Of a stretch of 14,503 nt of DNA, positions 1 to 8,000 are shown piece after piece. Both the position numbers and the translations under genes were made by a program. Each line of letters opens with the position of its first letter. Within the stretch, counting starts at the first letter, position 1. The stretch comes from DATKDP01 sp035546335. Its GTDB lineage: Bacteria; Acidobacteriota; Thermoanaerobaculia; Gp7-AA8. The DNA lies in the NCBI GenBank assembly GCA_035546335.1, contig DATKDP010000115.1, positions 1-14,503 on the forward strand, read 5' to 3'. Below the pieces are notes generated by a model. The model ran no database searches. It was not told the origin of the DNA and saw only the letters and a list, made by a program, of their open reading frames with translations.

Positions 1-344
1 CCGGTCGACCAGTAGACGGGATCCTCCTCCGACCACTTGTGCAGGTAGAGCCGTACCGGTCCGGCCTCCGCCGTGACCGCCGCATGAAAGGTTTTCACGC
101 CAGGGAATTCGCGCGTGGCGGCGACGAGCTCCTCATAGGCCGCCGGATTCGGTTCGAAGGCGTAGACCGTTGCTCCCGACCGAGCCATCTCCACCGTGTA
201 CTTCCCCACGTTCGCGCCGCAGTCGATTGCGACGTCGCCCGGCTTCAACCGCTCGACCGCTTCCCGGAAGGCTTTCATCTCGGGTCTCTTCTTCCGATCG
301 CGTCGTTTCGTGTCGAGCTTTCTCAGGTAAGCCAACAGGTTCAT
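1..344 (-). CDS. FkbM-family methyltransferase, 3'-truncated by the window edge
   Basis: The first 114 residues of a probable SAM-dependent methyltransferase are visible; the rest lies beyond base 1. Residues 38-50 read VAIDCGANVGKYT, the glycine-rich SAM-binding motif I, and residues 61-67 (YAFEPNP) carry the acidic residue that normally holds the ribose of SAM. The spacing and the words 'DCGANVGKYT...A.V.AFEPNP..Y..L' are typical of the FkbM family, whose members O-methylate sugars of glycans, antibiotics and lipids. The ATG at 344 has a GGAG Shine-Dalgarno site (complement of 350-353) 5 nt upstream. The stop of the glycosyltransferase gene is only 11 bp upstream, so the two are probably one transcript, and the methyltransferase may modify the glycan made by its neighbour. 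Family assignment is fairly sure; the substrate is unknown. Confidence 0.85.
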   Translation of the reverse strand, partial: MNLLAYLRKLDTKRRDRKKRPEMKAFREAVERLKPGDVAIDCGANVGKYTVEMARSGATVYAFEPNPAAYEELVAATREFPGVKTFHAAVTAEAGPVRLYLHKWSEEDPVYWST

Positions 345-355
345 CTCGTCTCCAA

Positions 356-1276
356 CTACTTCCCGAGGCGCCGGTCTCGCCAGACGGACTGCAGACGTCT
401 CGACATGCCACGCAACTTCCGGAGAAATCCGGTCTTGCGATACCGGCCCTTTGACGAATGGCGGATCCGGTACACCGCCGGCACGTCGATCGGAGCTCCA
501 TCGGTACGGAGAAGCCAGCGATAGGCCCGATCCTCCCACGCCTTGCTCCAGCGCGGCTCCGGCCGTTGATAGACGTCCAGAGCCTCGCAGTATCCCACGG
601 CTCTGGCGAGATCACCGTGCGTGATCTGCATCGGGCCTTTGGCGACCTCGAGGGTTCGGGGATGAAAGAGGCTCGTATCGATCTCGACGAGCCGTGGTCC
701 GTCCGCGGCGGCAGACAGCAGCGGATCGTCGGCGGTGAGCAGAGGTGTGCAGTGCTCGATTCGTGGGAACACCAGCCGGTCGCGCCGTCCCTGCAGTTGC
801 GCCCCGAGGGCGTCGAGACACCCGTCGTGAAAGATCACGTCACAGTCCGTGAACCAGATCCAGTCCGCCCCGGTGGTCTTCGCGGCGATGTTACGCCCGA
901 TCGCCCGGCGGAAGAGCGAGTACTTGTCGAGGGGGCGCCAGTTCCAAGTCACGCCGGGAACGCTCATCTGCTCGAAGAATGCGAGTGTCGCGGCCGTCCC
1001 CTCGTCTTCCGGTGAATAGAACACGCTCGCGGTGACCGCCACATCCGAAGGCGGATGGTTGACGAGCGAGCTGAGCTGGTAGGCGAGAAACTGATCGTAG
1101 TTCCAGCAATGGCTGACGATCTCGAGTCGCAGGCGCCCGGTCTTCGGGGCAAGCTCGTCCGGCAGCGAGGGAAGAAACATGCGCGCGGGCACGATGCCCG
1201 AGGCCGCGATGCGCATCAGTACGCCGGCCACTTTCGAACGCAGTTGCTGCAAAGTTCCCGGTGGTTCGGCAGCCAT
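356..1276 (-). CDS. Glycosyltransferase, GT-A fold (family 2-like)
   Basis: A 306-residue cytosolic protein that probably transfers an activated sugar in surface-glycan assembly. Near the N-terminus it has LRLEIVSHCWNYDQFLAYQ, typical of GT-A enzymes at the first beta strand. At residues 139-150 it has IWFTDCDVIFHD, where D144-C-D146 is the DxD motif that binds the metal and nucleotide-sugar. There is no signal peptide or membrane helix; the last 30 residues are strongly basic. The frame stays open to 1450, but that extension would translate a 9-bp DNA repeat into a Ser-Asp-Gly run and cross a good promoter. I therefore start at the ATG at 1276, which lies exactly 6 nt after a -10 box and lacks a clear Shine-Dalgarno site. 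The FkbM-type methyltransferase follows 11 bp downstream. Function class is fairly sure; donor and acceptor are unknown. Confidence 0.8.
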   Translation of the reverse strand: MAAEPPGTLQQLRSKVAGVLMRIAASGIVPARMFLPSLPDELAPKTGRLRLEIVSHCWNYDQFLAYQLSSLVNHPPSDVAVTASVFYSPEDEGTAATLAFFEQMSVPGVTWNWRPLDKYSLFRRAIGRNIAAKTTGADWIWFTDCDVIFHDGCLDALGAQLQGRRDRLVFPRIEHCTPLLTADDPLLSAAADGPRLVEIDTSLFHPRTLEVAKGPMQITHGDLARAVGYCEALDVYQRPEPRWSKAWEDRAYRWLLRTDGAPIDVPAVYRIRHSSKGRYRKTGFLRKLRGMSRRLQSVWRDRRLGK

Positions 1277-1311
1277 CGACCTAGTGTACGAGCCCGCGCA
1301 ACGTGCCACAA
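1277..1311 (-). promoter_or_regulatory. Sigma-70-like promoter for the glycosyltransferase, predicted leaderless
   Basis: On the minus strand, TTGTGG (complement of 1306-1311) is followed after exactly 17 bp by TACACT (complement of 1283-1288). Six bases (AGGTCG) then separate it from the ATG at 1276. With the usual 6-nt distance from -10 to +1, transcription would begin at the A of the start codon. The boxes match the sigma-70 consensus 3/6 and 4/6, so this is supported by spacing more than by sequence. Confidence 0.45.
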
Positions 1312-1322
1312 TCAGTGACGAG

Positions 1323-1394
1323 TCCCACCTGTCCGACCCGTCCGACCTTTCCGACCCGTCTGACCTGTCTGACCCGTCCGACCCGTCCGACAGG
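1323..1394. repeat. Tandem 9-bp repeat, about 8 copies
   Basis: Eight head-to-tail units of consensus TCYGACCYG start at 1323, 1332, 1341, 1350, 1359, 1368, 1377 and 1386, with one to three differences each. The array lies between the divergent glycosyltransferase and membrane-protein genes, just upstream of the -35 box of the former. Nine is a multiple of three, so the frame remains open through it on both strands, but the resulting Ser-Asp-rich peptides look artificial. I treat it as a non-coding minisatellite. Confidence 0.85.
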
Positions 1395-1423
1395 TCCGTC
1401 CTTCCACCAAGGCGGCAACTCTC

Positions 1424-1430
1424 TAAAAAT
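1424..1430 (+). promoter_or_regulatory. Possible -10 element for the membrane-protein gene
   Basis: The only AT-rich stretch in this intergenic region is TAAAAAT, 45 bp before the start codon at 1475. A weak TTCCAC lies 16-17 bp upstream at 1402-1407. The position is reasonable for a promoter with a leader of about 38 nt, but neither box is a strong match. Confidence 0.25.
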
Positions 1431-1474
1431 GAATGGTTTGGTGCTTGCACGTCTCAACGGGCAGGAGGTAACTC

Positions 1475-2032
1475 ATGATCGAAAATCCCAACATCACCGA
1501 ACCGCCGCACCACGAGCCCGCAAAAAAAGGTTTCGCCTGGCTTTGGGCTGTAATCGTCGTCATTCTTCTGATCCTGCTTTTCATCTGGCTCTGGCCGACC
1601 GGGGAGGAAGTGCTCGAACCAACCGGAACCGAGGTGGCCGAGGACGTCGTCCCGATCGATGCGCCACCGGCCGGCGAGGTCGACATCGCTGCGGTTGATT
1701 TCCGGCTGGCGGACATTCGCATGGCCCCCGCAACCTGGAGCGGTCGATCCGTCAGCGGTGAAGCGACAGTGGTCGAGGTACCGACCGACCGCGGATTCTG
1801 GATCGAGGAGAATGGCGAGAGGCTCTTCGTCGTACTCATCGACGAGCCCGCCGAGGTGCCGAAGGACATCAATGCGAATCAACGCGTTCGGTTCAGCGAC
1901 GCGATGGTGCATACCGACGCAACGAATCTCGACGCGATTCCCGGCGAGCCCCTTTCCGCCGCGACGCGCGAGATCATCGAAGGGGAGCCTGCGTTCCTGG
2001 TCGTGGACGAGCGCAACATCGAGATTCTCTAG
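1475..2032 (+). CDS. Single-pass membrane protein with a probable OB-like outer domain
   Basis: This 185-residue protein has a short cytoplasmic tail (PHHEPAKKG), one strongly hydrophobic helix at about residues 20-40 rich in Trp, Ile and Leu, and an acidic linker at about 44-72. The remaining globular domain probably lies outside the inner membrane. Residues about 84-145 alternate strand-like segments: a Trp-Ser-Gly-Arg start, 'TVVEVPTDRGFWIEENGERLFVV', and 'ANQRVRFSDAMV'. This pattern resembles small OB-fold or beta-barrel domains, but I recognise no named family and no catalytic residues. The start is well supported: AGGAGG at 1463-1468 sits 6 nt before the ATG. The gene is divergent from the glycosyltransferase and stands alone. 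Function is unknown. Confidence 0.8.
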   Translation: MIENPNITEPPHHEPAKKGFAWLWAVIVVILLILLFIWLWPTGEEVLEPTGTEVAEDVVPIDAPPAGEVDIAAVDFRLADIRMAPATWSGRSVSGEATVVEVPTDRGFWIEENGERLFVVLIDEPAEVPKDINANQRVRFSDAMVHTDATNLDAIPGEPLSAATREIIEGEPAFLVVDERNIEIL

Positions 2033-2181
2033 CGCCAGCGCATGATGGCCCGGACCGGCTCACCCGGCGGTCAGACTAGCGCGACTGAATCGCAAAAATG
2101 ACGCTGTGGCCGCTTACCCCGCATAACCTGTCGGCGCAGCCTGCTACCTGAGTTTGGCGCCTTCCGGATCATCGATCTCAC

Positions 2182-2190
2182 TGTCATAAT
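2182..2190 (+). promoter_or_regulatory. Extended -10 promoter of the ankyrin gene
   Basis: TGTCATAAT fits the extended -10 form TGnTATAAT with one mismatch. It predicts a start near 2197 and a leader of about 39 nt that includes the strong Shine-Dalgarno GAGGAGGG at 2221-2228. The -35 region (TTCCGG, 17 bp upstream) is poor, as is common for extended -10 promoters. Confidence 0.4.
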
Positions 2191-2235
2191 GTCCAGCGGT
2201 TCAACAACCAAACGATATTTGAGGAGGGTCCGTCC

Positions 2236-4071
2236 ATGACCGGATACCGAGCTCTGCAACTTCGCCGTCTGATCCTGCTTCTCGTAATTGTCTCGTTCCA
2301 GATGTCGTCTGCCGCGACGGCACATGCCGACAACGGAGCACGGCTCTACAATGCGTCTCGCGACGGCGATCTTGCCCGCGTCGAGAGACTGCTCCGCGGC
2401 GAGGCCGCCGTGGACTATCGTACCGGTAGCCGTCGGACGCCTCTGCACGCCGCAGCGTTCAACGGGCATGCCGATGTCGCCCTCGCTCTCCTCGGTGCGG
2501 GTGCCGCCGTCGACGCGCGGGAGGAGGACAGCTGGACGCCGCTGCACATGGCATCACAGAACGGGCACCTCGACGTCGCCCGCGTCCTGCTGGAGGCCGG
2601 CGCGGATCCCGATGCCAAGACCGATGGTGGCTCCTACCCGATCGACCTCTCGATACAAAACCTCCACGCGGAGCTCTCGCGTGCGCTCGCCCGGGCAGGT
2701 AGCTCGCTCGACTCCCGGCGCGACGATGGGTGGACACCGCTCGGCCGTGCGGTCTCCAAGAATGATCTAGAGCGCGTTCAGCTCCTGCTCGAGATCGGTG
2801 CCGATCCCGAGGCAGAGATGCAAAGCCGACATCGACCGCTGCACATCGCGGCGGGGCGCGATCTGGTCGAGGCTGCGAAGCTGTTGATCGACGGAGGGGC
2901 GGACCTCGACGGGCCGATGCGCGGTAGCGGCTACACGCCCCTGCACTCCGCTGCCCAATATGGCAGCAGAGGCGTTGCCGCGGTGCTTTTAGAGGCTGGG
3001 GCCGATCCGATGCGCGAGAACGACGCGGGGCAGACACCGCTGCAGGTCGCCGGGCGCCTCGAGCAGACCGCTTTCGCGGAGTGGCTCGAGTCGAAGGACA
3101 TCGAGGGCGATCGCCATCTGCGAGGCTGGACGCCACTGCACGACGCGGCGAGGCGAGGGGACGCCGACCACATCCGTGAGCTGATCGATGCCGGCGCGCC
3201 GGCCGGCATCGCCGACGATGACCTCACGACTCCGCTTCAGGTGGCGGCGAGGAACAATCGGATCGACGCTCTGGCCGCTCTGGCGGATGCGGGGGCCGAT
3301 CTGGAGTCACGCAACCGGAACGGTCGCACCCCGCTCCACCTCGCGGCACACGATGGAGCGCTCGACGCCGTCCTTTGGCTCCTGGAGCGGGGAGCCGAGA
3401 TCGACGCACCGGACTCGGTCGGCTCCACACCTCTTCACCAGGCGATTTTCGGACGGCAGGAGGATATCGTTCGCGCATTGCTGGAGGCCGGAGCCGACGT
3501 CAACGTGCGGACCAGCACGGGGGGCACTGCGGCGAGCTTCGCCGCAGCAACTGGCAGCAGCGAGCTGATCCGGCTGTTCGCGGAGCGAGGAGGCGACGTC
3601 GATGCCGCGGGTCGGGGCGATGCAACGGCTCTCTACACCGCGGTTCAGCGGAACAACCTCGACTCCGTGCGTGCGCTCCTGGAAGCCGGAGCCGACCCGA
3701 CGACCGCCAACGAGTGGGGATGGACCCTGTGGCACGTCGCGACGACCGCGGAGATCGGTCGGCTGCTCCTGCCGCTCGATCTCGATCTCGACGTCACCGA
3801 CAACTACGGCTCGACACCGTTGATGAACGCGGTGTTCAATCGACAGATCGATCTCGCGAAACTCCTGCTCGCAAATGGCGCCAACCCCAACGCCGGTGCG
3901 ACGAATGGCGACACCGCGCTCCATTACGCCGTCGCGCGGAAAGTTGAGGAGCTGATCGAGCCGCTGCTGGCGGCGAATGCCGATAGAGAGGCGCGCAACG
4001 CGGACGGAAAGACACCGGCCGACCTTGCCGCGGAGCAAGGTTCGACGGAGCTGGCCAGGCGCCTGCGGTAG
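2236..4071 (+). CDS. Secreted ankyrin-repeat protein
   Basis: This 611-residue protein begins with a signal peptide: RALQLRR, a hydrophobic core LILLLVIVSF, and a likely cleavage after AHA at about residue 32. It should act in the periplasm or outside the cell. From about residue 36 to the end I count about 18 ankyrin repeats of 33 residues, with the classic TPLH..A..G......LL..GAD words. Repeats 2, 3, 9, 11, 12 and 16-17 are close to consensus; 4, 8, 13 and 15 are degenerate. Repeat 8 has WLESKDIEGDRHL in place of the usual turn. There is no enzymatic or membrane domain, so the whole protein is an extended binding solenoid whose partner is unknown. The start is supported by GAGGAGGG at 2221-2228, 7 nt from the ATG. 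The ankyrin assignment is secure; the target is not predictable. Confidence 0.92.
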   Translation: MTGYRALQLRRLILLLVIVSFQMSSAATAHADNGARLYNASRDGDLARVERLLRGEAAVDYRTGSRRTPLHAAAFNGHADVALALLGAGAAVDAREEDSWTPLHMASQNGHLDVARVLLEAGADPDAKTDGGSYPIDLSIQNLHAELSRALARAGSSLDSRRDDGWTPLGRAVSKNDLERVQLLLEIGADPEAEMQSRHRPLHIAAGRDLVEAAKLLIDGGADLDGPMRGSGYTPLHSAAQYGSRGVAAVLLEAGADPMRENDAGQTPLQVAGRLEQTAFAEWLESKDIEGDRHLRGWTPLHDAARRGDADHIRELIDAGAPAGIADDDLTTPLQVAARNNRIDALAALADAGADLESRNRNGRTPLHLAAHDGALDAVLWLLERGAEIDAPDSVGSTPLHQAIFGRQEDIVRALLEAGADVNVRTSTGGTAASFAAATGSSELIRLFAERGGDVDAAGRGDATALYTAVQRNNLDSVRALLEAGADPTTANEWGWTLWHVATTAEIGRLLLPLDLDLDVTDNYGSTPLMNAVFNRQIDLAKLLLANGANPNAGATNGDTALHYAVARKVEELIEPLLAANADREARNADGKTPADLAAEQGSTELARRLR

Positions 4072-4134
4072 CGCGGTCGAGAGCCTGCTCTGGCTCGAGA
4101 TGAGGCAAACGCGACGACCGCGATTCGTTCCTCG
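4057..4134 (+). pseudogene. Relic of a paralogue of the 1047-aa secreted protein
   Basis: Directly after the ankyrin stop, 4073-4108 reads AVESLLWLEMRQ in one frame, against AIESLLWLEMRQ at residues 943-954 of the large protein at 5045-8188. At the DNA level 31 of 36 bases match. Four of the five differences are silent third-position changes and the fifth is Val for Ile, which indicates descent from a once-translated copy. Similarity seems to extend upstream into the last codons of the ankyrin gene (CAGGCGC...GGTA.CG) and, after a shift of about one base, downstream to about 4134 (TTCGT...CTGG). No start codon or long frame goes with it. A local duplication that later decayed is the likeliest origin. 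Confidence 0.5.
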
Positions 4135-4254
4135 GCATCCCTGGAATCTCCAGCCGGGGGTGCTGCCGGGGTCCCCGAGCACGAGTCCGCAGAGGGCGCG
4201 ATAGAGCGCGGGGGGGGCAGACCCAGAGGCTACCGGAGCCGTCGGCGGGACTAT

Positions 4255-4263
4255 TGCTATCAC
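4255..4263 (+). promoter_or_regulatory. Possible extended -10 close to the ExoD start
   Basis: TGCTATCAC fits TGnTATAAT with two mismatches in the hexamer. It predicts a start of transcription near 4270, about 4 nt before the ATG. No -35 box is evident. Support is weak and rests on the absence of a ribosome-binding site between this point and the start codon. Confidence 0.25.
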
Positions 4264-4273
4264 CGTCGGCTGA

Positions 4274-4867
4274 ATGCCCGAGACTGACGAGGTGACGACG
4301 CTCGAGGATCTGCTCGATCGACTCGATCAGAGTGCCGAGGAGAACGACCCGGTAACGCTCGGCGATCTGCTCGATGCCATCGGGCGAAGGTCGTTTGGTC
4401 CGCTGCTGCTTCTGGCGGGGCTCGTGGTGCTTGCGCCGGTGATCGGCGATATCCCCGGCGTCCCGACGAGCGTTGCAGCCGTGGTCTTCCTGGCGGCGAT
4501 TCAGTTGATCTTCGGCCGGAAGCACTTCTGGCTGCCGCGCTGGCTGCTGAAGCGGTCGATCTCGCGGGAGAAGCTGAGCAAGGCCCTCGGCTGGATGCGC
4601 AAGCCGGCCCGCTTCGTCGACCGTCTGATCCGGCACCGCCTCGGCATATTCGTCGAAGGAGGGGCGGTTTACGCGATCGCCGTCGTCTGCATCATCATCG
4701 CTCTGACGATGCCGTTCATGGAGGTCGTGCCGTTCAGTGCAAACATCGCCGGAGCCGCCCTGACCGCATTAGGCCTTGCACTGATCGCAAGAGACGGTCT
4801 GCTCGCGCTGATCGCGTTCGTGATGACCGGTCTCGCGGCGTGGATCATCGTCGCGAACCTCATCTGA
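4274..4867 (+). CDS. ExoD-family membrane protein
   Basis: This 197-residue integral membrane protein resembles the ExoD family, named for a Sinorhizobium exopolysaccharide-synthesis gene; the biochemical role remains unclear. An acidic cytoplasmic N-terminus (about 1-35) contains LEDLLDRL and the family-typical VTLGDLLDAIGRRSFGPLLL. It is followed by hydrophobic helices at about 41-60, 65-82, 130-150, 155-172 and 176-194. Between the second and third lies a basic loop with FWLPRWLLKRSIS and KLSKALGWMRKPARF, also typical of the family. The length is normal. There is no clear Shine-Dalgarno site before the ATG at 4274. A possible extended -10 (TGCTATCAC, 4255-4263) sits so close that the leader would be only a few nucleotides. 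It may be linked to the glycan genes on the left, but it is separately transcribed. Confidence 0.85.
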   Translation: MPETDEVTTLEDLLDRLDQSAEENDPVTLGDLLDAIGRRSFGPLLLLAGLVVLAPVIGDIPGVPTSVAAVVFLAAIQLIFGRKHFWLPRWLLKRSISREKLSKALGWMRKPARFVDRLIRHRLGIFVEGGAVYAIAVVCIIIALTMPFMEVVPFSANIAGAALTALGLALIARDGLLALIAFVMTGLAAWIIVANLI

Positions 4868-4896
4868 GGCCGAGAGACTGCTTCAGCGGCAATGCT

Positions 4897-4925
4897 CCCG
4901 CGGGTTGTCGTGCGTCTGCCGCGGG
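4897..4925. repeat. Inverted repeat after the ExoD gene
   Basis: CCCGCGG (4897-4903) and CCGCGGG (4919-4925) are perfect complements separated by 15 bp, 30 bp after the ExoD stop. The stem could end transcription or protect the mRNA, but no T-run follows, so I do not call it an intrinsic terminator. Confidence 0.4.
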
Positions 4926-5044
4926 CGATGGCGTTCATCCTGAAACGAATCCACGCGTTGCGCAGGCGAATGCGCGAGCTACCCTCAGGGACGGGTCTTG
5001 CACTCCGTTCATGAAGCCGCACGACATCCGCAAGGAGCAAGATC

Positions 5045-8000
5045 ATGATCAGAGCGATCGCCATTCTTCTCTCGATCCTTTCCGTGCCGCAGCTTCATGC
5101 GCAAACGGAATCCGCCTGGCTGACCTTCACGCGAGGAGTCCGCAGCGCCGACGAGCCATGGTATCCACGATGGGAGTCGATCGACGCCTACCAGAAGACC
5201 GCGGCCGGCCCTGAGCTCTACGAGAAACATTTCCGCGAGATCCTGGTCAACCAGCCCGCGGTGATCCCCTACGCTTGCGCCTTCACGACCGAGCGCAGCC
5301 GCCGAAGCAATGACGGGACGGGTGTGTTCAGTCGGCCCAACACCGACACGCTCATCCGCAAGGCGCGGGAGCTCTGTGCGGAGATCGAGGTCGGCGCGGC
5401 GCACCGAAAACCAGTCCTCATGAGCTTCTTCGGCTTCAGCGAGGAAGAAGCGCTAAAGGCTCTCGGTCTCGAGGAGGAGGCCCACGACGTCGAGGCTTCG
5501 TGGAAGATCTTTCTCCGCGGCATTACCTCCACCCAAGAGCCCTGGTACCCGGACCGATCCAGGGCCAAGCACTACGTGATGGATCCGGACGGACTCGGCT
5601 CCTATCTCGCCGATCTCAGGACGGTCGAAGAGGAAACGCCCCTCGCTTTCTCCTACGTCTGCGCTTTCATGGTTGAGCGAGCGCGGCGTGGCCTCTCATA
5701 CGACGTGATCGGCAACTCGAGGGCCATCTCCGACGCGACCGTGGCCCGATGCACGCGCGCCGCTAACACGACGACCGCCGCCTTCGAGCAGGTCAACACC
5801 CTCTTCGATCCGGCAACCTCGCAGGAGGTGCTCGACCGTCGAATGCAGTTCGCACGCTTCGCGCGCAGTCTCACGCCAGACGACAACGCGCAGATGGAGT
5901 ATGGCGCGTGGATCCCCGAGGAGTTCCGCCCGGAGGATTGGGGCGAATCTCTGACAGAAAGCGTGTACCGGCAGAGGATCAGGGCAACGTTCGAGCGCGA
6001 TCCTTTCCTTGGTGCGGCGATATGCAAAGAAGCGCTCCTTCCCGCTTCGACACGGCGCACCGCAATACCGCGGGTCGGCACTCTCGAATCGATTCAGGCC
6101 GTCGCGGTCGACGAATGTTCCGCGCTCACCATCGAAAGACTCGAGGAGGCGAGGCGTCTCGTCGATCAGGTTCCGGTCGAAGCGTATCTGCGAGCCGCGC
6201 TGATTCCGATTCTCGACAGGGCAGAAACATTGAGCGATGCGGAGCGAGCGGCGCGCCGCAAACAGTTCGCGGAGGCGTTCCCGAGCCTGACGGATACCAG
6301 CAAGCTCCAGGCCGCGCTCGAGACGATCGCACTGGACCCGTCGGATCCGACGGGATACGCGGCTTTCGTCGCTCACCGAAGCCGCTTTCCTCCCGAGGGG
6401 CTCCCGACGAGGTTCAACCAGCACAATCTGTCGGCGCTCGATCGAGCTCTGGCACAGCTCGGCGACGAACGGAACGATGCCGAGCTTCACCGGGGACGAG
6501 CCATCCTCAATCTGCTTCGGGGAGACTATGCCGCGGCGTCCGCAGCCGCGACCGCCGCGCAGGCGATGACCCGCGACCCGCGGGACGAGATGCTGGCGGG
6601 CCTGGCGAGGGAGCTGGAAGGGCAACCGGGATCACTCCCCCTCGGACTCACCCGATGTACCGATGAGACATGTCGCAACTTTCTCGGAACGTTGACGCTG
6701 GTCCTCCGCGAGCTGCAGCCTGCCACTCTCCTGAATCCCGACGTCCGGGACGCATTCATCGCGAGCCAGAGGGCGCCGATCGGCCCCGATCCGCTGCGCT
6801 CGATCGGCCGGCCGATGCCATCGAACACACCCCTGGACCAAGTCGCTCGCATGATCTCGGCTCTCCATGCGGAGTGGCTCACCGCGTCGAAGATGCCCGA
6901 CGATGTGCGGAGGCAATCGGGGCTCGAGCTTTCCGACACACTCTTCACGCCCCACGGATACCGACTGCCAAATCGCAACGAGCTCGTTCTGCGTCTGGCC
7001 GTTCGCAATCCGTCCGATGACAAGTCCGTCTTCTTCATCCTCGAGCAACTCCAATGGATGGGCTTATCCGAAGAGCGCGTTGTCGCCCTCGAGCACCTCG
7101 AGCGCTTCTATCAGGAACGACTCGAGGAAACCGGCGAAATCGAGTGGCAACGCGCGCTTCGCGCGCTTCATTACTACCGAGGAGACTTCCAGAAGGCGCT
7201 GGAAGAGAGCCGACAAATCGCTCAGTCCGACGAGGCCGTGTCGCGCGACATCGCGTATCTCGCCATGACCGAACATCTTGGAGCCGGCAACTCACGCCGG
7301 CTGGATCAGCTTCTACGCCAGTGCCCGCCGGCGACGGGGGACGAAGCATACTGGCACGCGGGTGACGACCTGAAGACCCATTGCCAGCGAACCCTCTGGG
7401 CCATGTCTCATCGTCTCGCCCAAAGTCTCCGTGCCGCTACACCGCGGAAGATCGCGCACATTCTTCTTCACTACCCTGAGTCGAGAGACCTCACCTCTCA
7501 ATATTTTCTGCTCGGTCTCAGCGACGTAATCGACTTCGACACGGACTTTGCGATCCGTGAATTGCAGCGACTGATCGCGGCAAACGAAGATACCGAAACG
7601 GGAACGTTTCTCGAGTTCTGGGGAAACCAGTTCCTTGCTGAACACTTCGAACCGAAAGGCATGTTGACTGAAGCCCTTGGTGCCACAGAGTCGGCCCTCG
7701 AAATCTATGGAACATTGCCGTTCGATCCTGTCGACTGGCGCAGGCTGACTACCGAAGTCAACGCGATCGTCCAATTGGATCGTTGCTGCCCTTCCACGGA
7801 CCTCTCGGAGATGGTGGCTAGACTTGCTCGTTTGACAATGCGTCTCGGGGACTTCGAGCAGGCGCGGTACGCGATCGAGAGCCTCCTCTGGCTCGAAATG
7901 AGACAGAGGCCAGATTATGCCGGGTTCGTCCGTACATATCTGGCGGACCTGGCGAACGCGATGCTCGACTCCGGAGCTCATCAGGGAGCTCCGCAGATCC

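Noticed and set aside
609..627. Inverted repeat AGATCAC-N5-GTGATCT as an operator
   Set aside because: It sits inside the glycosyltransferase coding sequence, has its half-sites in the opposite order to TGTGA/TCACA, and the codons explain it.
1277..1450. 58-residue N-terminal extension of the glycosyltransferase
   Set aside because: It would translate the 9-bp repeat and a promoter; the glycosyltransferase fold does not need it.
2055..2075. GC-rich hairpin after the 185-aa membrane-protein gene as a terminator
   Set aside because: The stem is short and bulged, and no T-run follows.
3307..4263. 318-codon minus-strand open frame opposite the ankyrin gene
   Set aside because: It is the antisense shadow of a repeat-rich high-GC gene; the translation is Arg/Gly/Cys-rich without domains, while the plus strand has a signal peptide and clear ankyrin repeats.
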